Shown one piece after another: positions 46,399 to 55,565 of a stretch of 64,000 nucleotides of DNA (position 1 is the first letter of the stretch; every line of letters begins with the position of its first letter). The notes under the pieces are model-generated. The model saw nothing but the letters and a program-made list of their open reading frames with translations, was not told where the DNA came from and did not search any database. The stretch is from Nitrososphaerales archaeon (GTDB taxonomy: Archaea; Thermoproteota; Nitrososphaeria; Nitrososphaerales; CADDZS01), in contig JASHNZ010000019.1 in the NCBI GenBank assembly GCA_030041355.1, positions 171,071-235,070 of the forward strand, read 5' to 3'. Both the position numbers and the translations under genes were made by a program.

Positions 46399-47226
46399 CT
46401 ACAGAACGTTGAGAAGAAGGGAGACATCTCCTATGAGATCTCCATCTAGAGTCATAATCATTGCCTCTGAAACGCTTTTCAATGATCTTAGGATCGGAGC
46501 AATCTTCCTCTCCTGTCTTGCTGCATCCATCGCAGAACCCGCAACCACGAGCTCCAGATTGAATGCGGGCATTAGAATGATTTCCAAAGTGTCCTGATTT
46601 CTTGATATAGAGTCTTCATGCGACAATCCTCCCTTGAATATTTGATTCCCTCTTGCTCGAACGAAGACCCAAACTGGTTGACCTGAAAGCGGACTTCCCC
46701 TTCTCTGAAAGATTGGATGAACGTGGCCCATAACCAATTGCTCGCAATCCTGAAACTTTGGCAAGGGCCTAGTATGGCCATGGAGGATCAAGATCTTGGA
46801 GATCATTATCCCGTTTGAATCCAAGACGTTGACATCCGGGGGTATCAAGTGTTGGAGACCAGCATCATGGTTCCCCGGAATGACAGAAACTTGACAAAGA
46901 TTGGTCATCTTCTCGAAGAATTTTGGAACATTCTCCCACTCATACTTGCTAATCCTGTCTATTCCAGACTTTACATCACCATTTATCAAAAGGTCTGTTA
47001 CTTTATGTTCCGAAATTAACTCTGACAATTCCCCAATTAACTTGTCAAGCCTCGGCTGAATAGAGATTCCGGAAACTCGAAATTTCTCTTCGAATCCAAT
47101 ATGAAGATCACCAATAACTAAGTAATGTCTGCTTTGTTCGGCGATGATCAAGGCTCTGCTCTTGTAGAGCAGCTGAATATGGCTATGCCTTGACCTTGTA
47201 GACGCAGTGCGATCGGATAGAATCAA
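46399..47226 (-). CDS. Calcineurin-like metallophosphoesterase (archaeal SbcD-related)
   Basis: 275 residues. Metal-binding motifs are present in order: GDLHIGFE, NGDVK, PGNHD, LHGH and GHVHP. They match the archaeal stand-alone phosphoesterase group distantly related to SbcD/Mre11. Substrate unknown; nucleic acid or phosphoester cleavage is likely. TTG start at 47226, divergent from a SWIM zinc-finger gene. Confidence 0.88.
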   Translation of the reverse strand: MILSDRTASTRSRHSHIQLLYKSRALIIAEQSRHYLVIGDLHIGFEEKFRVSGISIQPRLDKLIGELSELISEHKVTDLLINGDVKSGIDRISKYEWENVPKFFEKMTNLCQVSVIPGNHDAGLQHLIPPDVNVLDSNGIMISKILILHGHTRPLPKFQDCEQLVMGHVHPIFQRRGSPLSGQPVWVFVRARGNQIFKGGLSHEDSISRNQDTLEIILMPAFNLELVVAGSAMDAARQERKIAPILRSLKSVSEAMIMTLDGDLIGDVSLLLNVL

Positions 47227-47365
47227 AAGTGGGAATTCCTAGCGAGGGTCAGGCCGTCTCATTGCCCTTATTACCTTTGTTACGAATTATAGTAGCCGGT
47301 TTGCGGAATTCAACTTTCTGATGAGAATTCCTAAGTAGATGTAGGAGCCAGTTGAGCTACTACAA

Positions 47366-47725
47366 ATGTCCCCCGATCTTGAAAAAGCGAATGCTAAGAG
47401 GCAAGGAAAAGCACAAAAGGTTTTGAGTAATTTAGGCGTGAAGCTCCAGATTTTCAAACCAAGTGGGCGCGAGCTTTGGACCGTCGTGGGTACTGATGGG
47501 GACTTTATCGTAGATTATGACTCAACCGGTAGGAGACCCTCATACTGTTCATGCCAAGACTTTCATTTTCGAGTGTTGAGTGGAACTGTCTCAGAATGCT
47601 ACCACCTAATCGCTCTAAAGCAGGCTAGAGCACATAGGCAGCATTCTACGATCGTTTTCTCTGACGAAGAATATGAAGGGTTTCTGAGGGCTTTGTTGCG
47701 CGATGTTTTCTCGCGCATTTCATGA
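47366..47725 (+). CDS. SWIM-type zinc finger protein
   Basis: 119 residues. SYCSCQDFHFRVLSGTVSECYHL supplies the CxC...CxH zinc ligands of a SWIM domain. The N-terminus is basic (KANAKRQGKAQKVLSNLG). SWIM domains bind DNA or proteins and in archaea occur as small stand-alone proteins. ATG at 47366. Convergent with the L10-L1-L11 operon. Confidence 0.85.
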   Translation: MSPDLEKANAKRQGKAQKVLSNLGVKLQIFKPSGRELWTVVGTDGDFIVDYDSTGRRPSYCSCQDFHFRVLSGTVSECYHLIALKQARAHRQHSTIVFSDEEYEGFLRALLRDVFSRIS

Positions 47726-47823
47726 AAGCAAAAGTTTCGAAGGATTCATGAGTACCGATGCAGTCCGGGCATCCTTTTCCAAAAATATCGACAGGCTCAT
47801 CGCTATTCTGCACGTAAAAAATC

Positions 47824-48723
47824 TCAGGAGCCTTGGTATCCTTTGCGTTTTGCAGCATCAAGGATAGCCAGCGCTTGATGTTCAGCCAAACCAATCACGT
47901 CTCCGGCTGTTTCCGGGGTTACGTAACCCGCTTCCGAAGCGATTCTCTTCGCTTGGCGCAGACCCCTACCTAGGAGCAACGGCAAGCTCTCAGGCGTCAC
48001 ATAAGCAGCCTCAAGAGCTAGACCCATCGCTTCTCTGGCCGCTGTTGCAACATCGGTACGATACTGCTCAATGTCAATTGCGATGTCTTTCTGCAGAAGT
48101 AAAAGTCCCTCTGCTGAGGCCATATAGATGGACAAACCAGCCTTGATCGGTCTGATGTTCAAACGAGCAAGCAAACCCGCGAGCTTTGGAGAGATGACAT
48201 CCCCGGGGTGAGCAACAACGGAGTCTCTGGAAACGAAGATGCTTCCAGCTTCTATTCTCGTCTGAACCCCTGCCTCCTTGAACTCGGAAAGAACAGGTCC
48301 TGGTGGGATACCCGTGCTGCCAGATGAAATCACAATATCACTTGTGGCGATGTCGCCTGCCCTCGCAGGAAGATTTACCTTGCTCTTTTCCAAAGACAGA
48401 TAGAGCTTGAACGGATTCATGTTTGTGAATATGAGAGCATTTTGCCCGGTAAGGTGGGAAAAAAATTGCTCGGAGTTTTTCAGGCCCGCTTTGCTTAAGC
48501 CGAGTGCCGCAATCTTGTTCTTGGCGACGACCATTACGAGATCTCCGCGAAAGTTCTTTCGAATCAGCATAAGCTGACCTGCGCGAACCTTGTAGAGCTT
48601 TGATACTATTATTGTGTCATATTTTTTGGCAAGTTCCTCTATATGTTGGAGCATTTCGAGTTTTTTCTGAGGATAGCTTGTACGTTTCTGTTGCTCGGTC
48701 ACTGTTTGAGCTTTACGCGCCAA
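47824..48723 (-). CDS. rpl10: Ribosomal protein L10 (uL10, P0)
   Basis: 299-residue stalk base protein. KKLEMLQHIEELAKKYDTIIVSKLYKVRAGQLMLIRKNFRG is the rRNA-binding start, the archaeal insertion follows (STGIPPGPVLSEFKEAGVQTRIEAGSIFV), and the C-terminal helices carry repeated (A/G)YVTPE segments for stalk binding. TTG start 6 bases after the L1 stop. The acidic stalk protein L12, which often follows L10, is not found downstream. Confidence 0.95.
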   Translation of the reverse strand: MARKAQTVTEQQKRTSYPQKKLEMLQHIEELAKKYDTIIVSKLYKVRAGQLMLIRKNFRGDLVMVVAKNKIAALGLSKAGLKNSEQFFSHLTGQNALIFTNMNPFKLYLSLEKSKVNLPARAGDIATSDIVISSGSTGIPPGPVLSEFKEAGVQTRIEAGSIFVSRDSVVAHPGDVISPKLAGLLARLNIRPIKAGLSIYMASAEGLLLLQKDIAIDIEQYRTDVATAAREAMGLALEAAYVTPESLPLLLGRGLRQAKRIASEAGYVTPETAGDVIGLAEHQALAILDAAKRKGYQGS

Positions 48724-48729
48724 TTATAC

Positions 48730-49392
48730 TCATGCCTCTTCTTCTAATTTTGATTTTACGAGCTTGCCCATCGTCTTCTTGAGCGTTAGTGATTGAATGT
48801 TCTTCTCGCCGTTGGGCAGCTTTCTTTCTACTTGAGCTATAACCGCCAGAGCGTTGTCCGCAACTTTTGCGTCATCAAGAGATTCGTCTCCGACCTTTCC
48901 AGCGACGCTGAGCGATCCGCGCGATCTTATTCTGACAGCTGTTCTGTACCGGCTTAGCATCGCTTCAAGAGGCGCGTTAGGTGGCACCGGAGTTGGCATC
49001 CTACCCTTGGGACCTAGATACGGTCCAAGGACTCGACCTATCTTTGGCATTAATGAGGTGTCAGCGAGAAAGAATTGATACTCACGAGCGAGCTTCTTTG
49101 CCGCCCTTTTTTCAGAGGCTAGTCTATCAAGCTCGGCATTTTCAATCACTCGATCCGCACCGGCTCGCTGAGCTCTCACGGCATTATCCCCAGTTGCAAA
49201 AACGCAAACTCTTGCCAAATCCGCGAGTTTGTTGGGTAAAAACACAACTTCATTTATGTTAAGGTCGGTTTTCTTCACATCAATATCCTTCAATTTGAAT
49301 ATCAGCTCGAAGGATTGCTGAAATTTACGCTGAGTATAATCAGCACCTCGTGCCTTGTTAATTTGTTGCTGTATCTGACTTTTTGATACCAT
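48730..49392 (-). CDS. rpl1: Ribosomal protein L1 (uL1)
   Basis: Binds 23S rRNA at the L1 stalk and, in many archaea, represses its own operon. SKSQIQQQINKARG...YTQRKFQQSFELIFKLKDIDVKK is the usual start; GPYLGPKGRMPTPVPPNAPLEAML is the diagnostic core. ATG at 49392 gives the typical N-terminus; a GTG three codons upstream (49401) is possible. 220 aa. Confidence 0.95.
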   Translation of the reverse strand: MVSKSQIQQQINKARGADYTQRKFQQSFELIFKLKDIDVKKTDLNINEVVFLPNKLADLARVCVFATGDNAVRAQRAGADRVIENAELDRLASEKRAAKKLAREYQFFLADTSLMPKIGRVLGPYLGPKGRMPTPVPPNAPLEAMLSRYRTAVRIRSRGSLSVAGKVGDESLDDAKVADNALAVIAQVERKLPNGEKNIQSLTLKKTMGKLVKSKLEEEA

Positions 49393-49419
49393 AGTCCACA
49401 CAAACCATTTTGCCGAAAA

Positions 49420-49911
49420 TTACGTGCCCTCGGCCAAAGCTTCGTCCCATTTTCCATCTTTGACTTCGGAAAGGAAATCTTTTGCTGATTTCCCTTCAAT
49501 TGTTACTCCCATACTTACACAAGAGCCCGCGACCTCCTTTGCAACAGACTTGACGGTGGTTCCATAAGACTGGGGTTTTTTTACTCCAGCGATCTTAATC
49601 AGTTGGTCTACAGTAAGGTTTCCGGCAACAGCGGTCTTTGGAGTACCGGAGCCTTTAGGTGCACCTGATTCCTTTACTATGAGAGCAGAAGCCGACGGAA
49701 TCCCGACTTCGATTGTGAACTGTTTTGTTTCTGTGTCAACGCTCACTTTGACGGGAACGCGCATCCCCGTGTAATCCTTTGTTTTCTCGTTGATCTCCTT
49801 AACAATAGCCATTACGTTAACACCGAGCGGTCCGAGAGCCGGACCTAGTGGAGGTCCCGCGTTAGCTTCTCCGCCCACAACTAGGGCAGAAACTGATTTG
49901 GGCTCTGGCAT
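49420..49911 (-). CDS. rpl11: Ribosomal protein L11 (uL11)
   Basis: 163 residues. SALVVGGEANAGPPLGPALGPLGVNVMAIVKEINEKT is the proline-rich N-terminal domain; the RNA-binding C-terminal half contains AGNLTVDQLIKIAGVK. First gene of the L11-L1-L10 operon. ATG at 49911 has GTGATCT about 10 bases upstream and an AT-rich TATA-like stretch (CTTTTAAATCC) about 50 bases upstream. Confidence 0.96.
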   Translation of the reverse strand: MPEPKSVSALVVGGEANAGPPLGPALGPLGVNVMAIVKEINEKTKDYTGMRVPVKVSVDTETKQFTIEVGIPSASALIVKESGAPKGSGTPKTAVAGNLTVDQLIKIAGVKKPQSYGTTVKSVAKEVAGSCVSMGVTIEGKSAKDFLSEVKDGKWDEALAEGT

Positions 49912-49991
49912 ATCAAGAGATCACACGTAGAAGGGTTCTCGTTAACTAATTTGGATTTAAAAGTATATGGCAGTCCTAACGTTCAGATAAT

Positions 49992-50513
49992 TCAAGGCTG
50001 ATCTGAGGAACCCGGCGGGTTGCCCGTGCTGGATGAACTCTGAGCTCTGCTGACGATCTTTATGGATCCAACTTCGACAGTAACAGGAAGCTGATACGGG
50101 GCATCTAACAGAATGACAGTCACCTCGCTCCTTTGAGGTTCCACTCTATTAATTCGAGCTCGCATGCCCTTGAAAGGACCAGCAATGATCTCAATTACAT
50201 CATTCACGTTGACATCTGAGATCATTGATTTTTCGACCAGGAATTTATCAATGTCTGAATATTGGATATAACCAGGCACCATTCCCTTCACGTGTTTGAA
50301 CCCTGAAATCGCATCTGAAACAGCTTGCGCGTTTGGAGCCTCAAAAAATACGTAGCCCTTTTGAGCTTCGAGAACGAGAATCGCTTGAACCTGAGGAGCT
50401 TTACCCTCTTGCTTGCGTTTTTCTAACCTATCACCAACAAACTTCGCGACGGTCTTTTCTTGTCCTCCTGTCGTTTTGACGGCAAATATTCTGGTTGTGA
50501 CTGTTTGCGACAT
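49992..50513 (-). CDS. spt5: Transcription elongation factor Spt5 (NusG family)
   Basis: 173 residues. NGN domain (IFAVKTTGGQEKTVAKFVGDRLE...VLEAQKGYVFFEAPNAQAVSDAISGFKHVKGMVPG) binds RNA polymerase to make it processive. The KOW domain (VNDVIEIIAGPFKGMRARINRVEPQRSEVTVILLDAPYQLPVTVE) follows. A Ser/Gly/Pro tail ends it. ATG at 50513. Together with secE upstream and L11 downstream this is the classic conserved gene order. Confidence 0.95.
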   Translation of the reverse strand: MSQTVTTRIFAVKTTGGQEKTVAKFVGDRLEKRKQEGKAPQVQAILVLEAQKGYVFFEAPNAQAVSDAISGFKHVKGMVPGYIQYSDIDKFLVEKSMISDVNVNDVIEIIAGPFKGMRARINRVEPQRSEVTVILLDAPYQLPVTVEVGSIKIVSRAQSSSSTGNPPGSSDQP

Positions 50514-50594
50514 TCTTCAAAATCACTATTTTTCGGCATCGCTCCATCCAGGCGAAGGTTAATCCACAGCGACTCGGACAGTTAATCTGTTGCT

Positions 50595-50792
50595 TTAGGG
50601 CGTAGCAGTCGGGGCCTGGCCCATTGCCAACATCAACATCGCGGCTAGGAAATAAATGACAAACCCTATCGCGCCTACGAGTGCGAAGCCCAATAGAACG
50701 AGCTTCAAGTAGAGCATGAACTCTTGTTTGTCAGATTTTCTTGTAAGCTTAATTGTCCTGTAGGCTGACGTTAACCAACTACCTAGTCCCAT
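50595..50792 (-). CDS. secE: Protein translocase subunit SecE (Sec61 gamma)
   Basis: 65 residues. Amphipathic N-terminal helix (SAYRTIKLTRKSDKQEFMLYLKLVLLG) and a single transmembrane helix (FALVGAIGFVIYFLAAMLMLAM), as in archaeal SecE. ATG at 50792 is preferred; an in-frame GTG at 50801 would add three residues. A TATA-like GTTTAAAG lies near 50820-50828 and GTGAT about 5 bases before the ATG. Confidence 0.9.
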   Translation of the reverse strand: MGLGSWLTSAYRTIKLTRKSDKQEFMLYLKLVLLGFALVGAIGFVIYFLAAMLMLAMGQAPTATP

Positions 50793-50917
50793 CTCTATCA
50801 CTTATGGAAAGAAGCGCAGAGTCTTTAAACCGAAGTGATCGTATTTAACCTTGCTTACATGGCAGGCAAAAGCCATATTCGCGCAATCCAAGTCCGGGCT
50901 CTCAAGCTGATAGGATT

Positions 50918-51766
50918 TTGGTAAAAGCTTGGTCGGTCTCCGAAATTCTTAACGCTAGGGCTAGTTCCATCCCTCTGAAGTCTGAGACGGTTTCACTTAC
51001 CGTAACCTCGCCTCCTTACCATAATGCTATTGACTACAACAAGCATGTTCAAAACGGAGGATGGTACAGAGGAAATCTGGATTCTCCTCTTCAGGAGTAC
51101 CTCGACGCGATGAAGGAATCCTTTCTTGAGGTCTACCGAGTTACGAAACAAAGCGGTTTTTGCTGCATTGTTATAGGAAATGAACTGTCGAATGGGACGA
51201 TAATTCCACTTCCCCATCTGATAACAAATCTCCTCTGCACAGGAGACAGCTGGCGCTTTCACGAGGAGATAATCTGGAATAAGGTAACGGGAGGCCTCGA
51301 CCGCTTTGGGGTCACGATTCAAAGACCTTTCCCTACATATTATCGGGCAAATATAATGCATGAACAAATCCTGATTCTTCGAAAGGGAGAGCTGCAGCAT
51401 ACTCAAGACAAAAAGAGCAAATTCATTATCGACGAGCTTATGAAAAAGGATACAAGCAACTCTATCTGGAATATAGCGCCGGTTCCGCCGCGATTCATTG
51501 ATCATCCATGTCCCTTTCCTGAAGAGATTCCTTTGAGACTTATCACTCTGTACAGCAACAAAGAGGATTTGATCCTAGATCCGTTTCTAGGCTCAGGGCA
51601 GACGGGGAAAGCTGCGAAGTACTTGGAGCGGAGATTTTGTGGATTTGATCTTCAATGGGATTATTGCATTTTAGCTAAAAGGCGAATTGAAAACGAGGAA
51701 ATGCACCTAAGGGCATCACTGATTGCAAAGTGGGAAAAACTTCCGAAAGACAAGCGGGAAAAATGA
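50918..51766 (+). CDS. DNA methyltransferase, class beta (N4-cytosine or N6-adenine)
   Basis: 282 residues. The catalytic motif TSPPYHN lies near residue 30, ahead of the SAM-binding DPFLGSGQTGKAAKYLERRFCGFDL near residue 230, which is the class beta order. SPPY is most often seen in N4-cytosine enzymes. No restriction endonuclease or specificity subunit is adjacent, so it appears to be an orphan methyltransferase. TTG start. It ends 4 bases before dtdA. Confidence 0.88.
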   Translation: MVKAWSVSEILNARASSIPLKSETVSLTVTSPPYHNAIDYNKHVQNGGWYRGNLDSPLQEYLDAMKESFLEVYRVTKQSGFCCIVIGNELSNGTIIPLPHLITNLLCTGDSWRFHEEIIWNKVTGGLDRFGVTIQRPFPTYYRANIMHEQILILRKGELQHTQDKKSKFIIDELMKKDTSNSIWNIAPVPPRFIDHPCPFPEEIPLRLITLYSNKEDLILDPFLGSGQTGKAAKYLERRFCGFDLQWDYCILAKRRIENEEMHLRASLIAKWEKLPKDKREK

Positions 51767-51770
51767 GATA

Positions 51771-52592
51771 ATGGAAGACGTGCTAATCATGAATTCCCAA
51801 AATGATCCTGCCGGCTCGAACATCTTCCAGAGACTCCTTGAGAATTATGACTTCCGAAAAATCGAGAAGACCTTTGACTCGTTTCCTGTTTTCAGGTTGG
51901 AGAATATCTTTGTTGCTTCATGTCAAGAAGAGGTTATCAGGTTGGGAACCGAGCTTGACGAAAGTTTTAGATCAGAGAACCTACAGTATGTCTTTATTTC
52001 AAAGCACCGTGCTGAAAGTCAAATTCCCACTTTAACGGCTCACTTTACTGGTAATTTTGGAGCAAATGATTTCGGCGGAGAGCCCGGTGAAATTGCAAAA
52101 CATTCGCCCTCCATGCTCAAGAATTATTTCATTGCGCTTAATTCTCTGAGGGACAAAATTCCTAGAGAATATGGGATCAGCTTAGAAGCTACTCATCATG
52201 GCCCCACCTCTCTGGCAAGGCCTTGCATGTTCGTGGAACTAGGCTCCAGCGAGCCTCAATGGGAGGATAAAAGAGCGTCATTATGCGTAGCCAAAGCGCT
52301 GATGCATAGTCTCCACAATGGCAGGAAATATGATCGGTGTGCTATCGCGCTAGGGGGTACTCATTATCCTGACAAATTTAATCGCCTGCTATTGGATAAT
52401 GAACTTGCCGTCGGAGTTACAGCTCCAAAATACGCCTTGAGCCTAATCGATGAAAAGATGATTACTCAGATGGTTGCAAAGAGCCAAGAGAAAATAACGC
52501 TTGCAGTAGCTGACACGAAGGGCCTCGGAAAGGAAAAGAATCGCATTCTCTCTCTCGTAGAAGAAATCGGCCTCGAATTGGTCAAAGTTTAG
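51771..52592 (+). CDS. dtdA: D-aminoacyl-tRNA deacylase DtdA (GEK1 family)
   Basis: Hydrolyses D-amino acids wrongly attached to tRNA; the archaeal/plant type. Motifs FISKHRAESQIPTLTAHFTGNFG, EATHHGPT and ALGGTHYPDKFN contain the zinc-binding His residues. 273 aa. The open frame extends back into the methyltransferase gene, but ATG at 51771, just after its stop, fits the operon. The stop overlaps that of the convergent ftsY by 4 bases. Confidence 0.92.
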   Translation: MEDVLIMNSQNDPAGSNIFQRLLENYDFRKIEKTFDSFPVFRLENIFVASCQEEVIRLGTELDESFRSENLQYVFISKHRAESQIPTLTAHFTGNFGANDFGGEPGEIAKHSPSMLKNYFIALNSLRDKIPREYGISLEATHHGPTSLARPCMFVELGSSEPQWEDKRASLCVAKALMHSLHNGRKYDRCAIALGGTHYPDKFNRLLLDNELAVGVTAPKYALSLIDEKMITQMVAKSQEKITLAVADTKGLGKEKNRILSLVEEIGLELVKV

Positions 52593-53509
52593 GATAGAAT
52601 GTTGTCAACAAATTGTTCAACATTGAATGGCATCAAGTCGTCATAGTCCTGACCGACCGCAAGAAAGATGATCGGTCGCTGAGTTACCGCGGCGATTGAA
52701 AGTGCGGCGCCGCCCTTTGTATCGGCATCTGCCTTTGTTAGAATCGCTGCGTCAAAGTCCGTGAAGTTCTTGAATTCTCTCGCTTGCGAAATCGCATCAT
52801 TGCCCGATAATGAATCTGCGACAAATATTTTCAAATCGGGCTTCACAACTCGGACTATCTTTTCCATCTCCTCCATTAAGTTCTTGCTCGTCTGTATTCT
52901 TCCCGCTGAATCGATCAAAACCACTCCAACCTTGTGAGCTTCCGCGTAAAGTTGTGCATCCTTAGCAACCGCTGCGGGATCTGATCCGTACGATTGTGAG
53001 ATTGCTTTCAACTTCAATCTATTGGCATGTTCAGTGAGCTGTTCGATTGCCCCAGCTCGGTGAGTATCTCCGCAAGCTAAAACTACCCCGTAACCTTTGT
53101 TTTTCAACAAGTAGGCAAGCTTCGCGACAGTGGTCGTCTTCCCAACGCCGTTTATCCCCAAAAATAGGATGACAAATGGGGAGAAAGAATCTCGCGTATT
53201 TTTGTCAAGTTTGGATTTTACAAGCGCAAGCACATCCACATTTGGTGTCTTCGAGAAAAGGTCTCTTATTGCATCTTTAAGCTGCGTTCTTACAAAATCA
53301 ATTTGGTCGTTACCTCTACGAATCTTTGTATCTTGAATCCTTCTCTTAAGGCTGGACGTTATGTTTTGAATGACCTCCTGCGCCACATCACTTTCAATCA
53401 TCGCTAGCTCAAAATCCCAGAGTATCGAATCTATCTCCTTCTCGGAAAGACCAGTGTGCGTTGCAAGTTTAGAGAGCGAGCTGAATGCCGATCTTAGTTT
53501 CTCAAACAT
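52589..53509 (-). CDS. ftsY: Signal recognition particle receptor FtsY
   Basis: 306-residue SRP GTPase. NG domain: N-terminal helical bundle, then GINGVGKTTTVAKLA (G1), DTHRAGAIEQL, DSAGR (G3) and TKADADTKGG (G4). Docks ribosome-SRP complexes at the membrane. Short form without an acidic A domain, usual for archaea. ATG at 53509. Downstream of pfdA and aif6 on the same strand, a conserved archaeal arrangement. Confidence 0.96.
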   Translation of the reverse strand: MFEKLRSAFSSLSKLATHTGLSEKEIDSILWDFELAMIESDVAQEVIQNITSSLKRRIQDTKIRRGNDQIDFVRTQLKDAIRDLFSKTPNVDVLALVKSKLDKNTRDSFSPFVILFLGINGVGKTTTVAKLAYLLKNKGYGVVLACGDTHRAGAIEQLTEHANRLKLKAISQSYGSDPAAVAKDAQLYAEAHKVGVVLIDSAGRIQTSKNLMEEMEKIVRVVKPDLKIFVADSLSGNDAISQAREFKNFTDFDAAILTKADADTKGGAALSIAAVTQRPIIFLAVGQDYDDLMPFNVEQFVDNILS

Positions 53510-53570
53510 TCGTTCTCACTTGTCGTTCGAAATTGAGGGAAAGTAGCAAAAATAGACCCGTTAGAAGGAT

Positions 53571-54074
53571 CTATTTTGCAGCCTCAGTAATTCTTTGGAT
53601 GGTTGCTCGTCCAACATTGAGTCTTGAACCTATCTCCTTCCGCTGGCTCTCCAAGGAATTGATCGCCTTTTCAAGATCCTGGCGCCTCACTTGGAGAAAA
53701 CTTCTCGCGGACTCTAGATTCTTTTCTATGGCAACACCGGCTCCAACGCTTACGATCAATTTGTCGAGGGAGCCAGCAGTCGCAAAGATCAAAGTCCCGC
53801 CGCCGACAGGGACAAGTAACTCACTATTTCCGGATTTGGATAATACTTCGAGGGCCTCAAGTGCTGCACGAGTGTCGAGCAGTGCACTGGACACTGTCTG
53901 TTGTCTGTTCACGACCTCCTGGTAGTAAGCTTCAAGCATCCTGACCTCGGCGACTAGTTGGTTGAATTGGTCTTGAACCTGCTGCTGTTCTTGAGCTTGT
54001 TGAGTCACTTCTGACGAAACAGGTAGCCGGGAAGCTCTTCTAGGCGAAGAACTATTCTTTGCAGAGTTAGACAA
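53571..54074 (-). CDS. pfdA: Prefoldin subunit alpha
   Basis: 167 residues. Two long coiled-coil helices (residues about 28-65 and 115-150) flank a small beta segment (NSELLVPVGGGTLIFATAGSLDKLIVSVGAGVAIEK), the alpha-prefoldin pattern. It hands unfolded proteins to the thermosome encoded at 44 kb. TTG start at 54074. Lies between aif6 and ftsY. Confidence 0.93.
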   Translation of the reverse strand: MSNSAKNSSSPRRASRLPVSSEVTQQAQEQQQVQDQFNQLVAEVRMLEAYYQEVVNRQQTVSSALLDTRAALEALEVLSKSGNSELLVPVGGGTLIFATAGSLDKLIVSVGAGVAIEKNLESARSFLQVRRQDLEKAINSLESQRKEIGSRLNVGRATIQRITEAAK

Positions 54075-54143
54075 TTCAGTAGCTTGCTCCTTGGTTTCCT
54101 ATCCATTCCTTGCTATTATTTATTGGGTGACTAATTATTGCCT

Positions 54144-54815
54144 TCAACCACCGAACGCGCGACCGATTATAACTAGTTCTCCTCCCCGAGTTAAATTGCC
54201 TAAGAGAATGCTTTTGTTGTTTCCCACAAATCCTGAACCGACGAACGGCATACCTCCGTTTACGGTCGCGGGTTCGGGGTCTACCTTCAAGGCGATCCTG
54301 AGCGCATTTATGTCGCCTTCGGTCGCAATTGGATGAACTATGGAACCGGCATTCGTTGCACATACCATAGCTCCCACCTGGACATAGTTTGAAATCCTTA
54401 TTCTTCTGACTGGAACGCCCAATACTCTTTCAATTGCCCTAACGCTTTCATCGCCAAGAATATCAGAAACTACCGCACCATTATCGTTTGCTGCAATCAG
54501 ATTGCCAACTGAAGTAAATCTAGAATTCAATTTTTCGACTTTCATCCCAGTTGATCTCTTCAAGGTTTCGATTTCTTCGTCTTCCGCAAGCCTAGAGACA
54601 AGAATGCCTTTGTTATTCATCACGAGAAGGGGTCCTATCAGTCTGGTGCCCGCTATGCTGATTTGGATAACCTCAGCTCCAAGCAGAGGTGCTATTTTTT
54701 CTCGCTTTGTCGAGGCAAGGCCTCTTGGAACAAGGCAGAAATTGTCGTTAGCCCTGAGAAATATTCCGATATTGGGACTGCGATAGATGTCAAAGAGATG
54801 TATTTCAGCTGGCAC
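54144..54815 (-). CDS. eif6: Translation initiation factor aIF6
   Basis: 223 residues; keeps the ribosomal subunits apart. The five-fold pseudo-repeat is visible: IGIFLRANDNFCLVPRG, ISIAGTRLIGPLLVMNNKGILVSR, SVGNLIAANDNGAVVS, QVGAMVCATNAGSIVHP and FVGSGFVGNNKSILLG. GTG start at 54815. In many archaea it follows L39e and L31e and precedes LX; none of these is present here. Confidence 0.96.
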   Translation of the reverse strand: MPAEIHLFDIYRSPNIGIFLRANDNFCLVPRGLASTKREKIAPLLGAEVIQISIAGTRLIGPLLVMNNKGILVSRLAEDEEIETLKRSTGMKVEKLNSRFTSVGNLIAANDNGAVVSDILGDESVRAIERVLGVPVRRIRISNYVQVGAMVCATNAGSIVHPIATEGDINALRIALKVDPEPATVNGGMPFVGSGFVGNNKSILLGNLTRGGELVIIGRAFGG

Positions 54816-54920
54816 TGAGGAAGACTTCTCCTAGTTCATATCGCATGCAATCTAATTGCTACCAGTATGACAAACGGCTACGCGAAGCATGATTAAGGTG
54901 AGCGAATCCATCGCATCTTC

Positions 54921-55412
54921 GTGTTGTCGCTCTTTTATCAATTATTTTCACGCTCTGCCAAAATCACTAATAACGTGCAATTCGCGACTTTGTTGAGTCT
55001 ACATCCTTTGCGCACTGGCTCAATCGGCAACAGAGATGCTGAGAACTTAATCGGCACACTTGTGGAGCCTAAGAAAAGCACTCTCGCGAAAATTCGCGCC
55101 TCGCTACTCTCGCTAGGGTACGTTGAGAATGCGGATTATGACGCAATAAACGTAGAATCATATGTATCATACGCGTTATCTAACATTCCCAGATTTATCC
55201 TAAAACACAAGTGGGAGCTCGTGGTTATCTTAATCCTTCATGACCAGACGGAACTAAGCGAGCTTCTCGAGAGATTTCCCAACTTCAAAGAGAGACAATT
55301 TGAGCAAAATCAAGATGATGCGGCAAGATGGGTAAAATTGGATCCGTTTTCCGAAATGCAATTGATAAATGAGCTGGCCAACTTCTACGGAATGCCAAAT
55401 AATAGAGAATAA
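54921..55412 (+). CDS. Hypothetical protein (163 aa)
   Basis: Not recognised. GTG start at 54921. The middle (DAENLIGTLVEPKKSTLAKIRASLLSLGYVENADYDAINVESYVSYALSN) is helical and could be a winged-helix-like unit. The segment WELVVILILHDQTELSELLERFPNF is hydrophobic then acidic. No signal peptide, metal motifs or repeats. It sits between the divergent aif6 operon and carA. Confidence 0.6.
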   Translation: MLSLFYQLFSRSAKITNNVQFATLLSLHPLRTGSIGNRDAENLIGTLVEPKKSTLAKIRASLLSLGYVENADYDAINVESYVSYALSNIPRFILKHKWELVVILILHDQTELSELLERFPNFKERQFEQNQDDAARWVKLDPFSEMQLINELANFYGMPNNRE

Positions 55413-55535
55413 AAAATTGAGTTAGATTTTCTGTAAAGTAGATCGGAAACCTCCGATCGTCTAGGCGAGAAACAAAAACGGCCCCGTTCCAAATATATTT
55501 GAAAGAAAATACCTTTGGCATGTGTGCGGGGCCAT

Positions 55536-55548
55536 GCTTAAATAAGAT
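55536..55548 (+). promoter_or_regulatory. TATA-like box of carA-carB
   Basis: GCTTAAATAAGAT precedes the first carA-homologous codons. Spacing places the transcript start near 55565-55575, so the carA mRNA would be nearly leaderless. Confidence 0.55.
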
Positions 55549-55565
55549 TTCAGAGTGAGAAGCCG

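Noticed and set aside
47646..47813. Leftward 55-codon frame with a CPDC motif after rpl10
   Set aside because: It overlaps the end of the SWIM gene on the opposite strand by about 80 bases and lacks a ribosome-binding site; the protein-like look was not enough, though it deserves a homology check.
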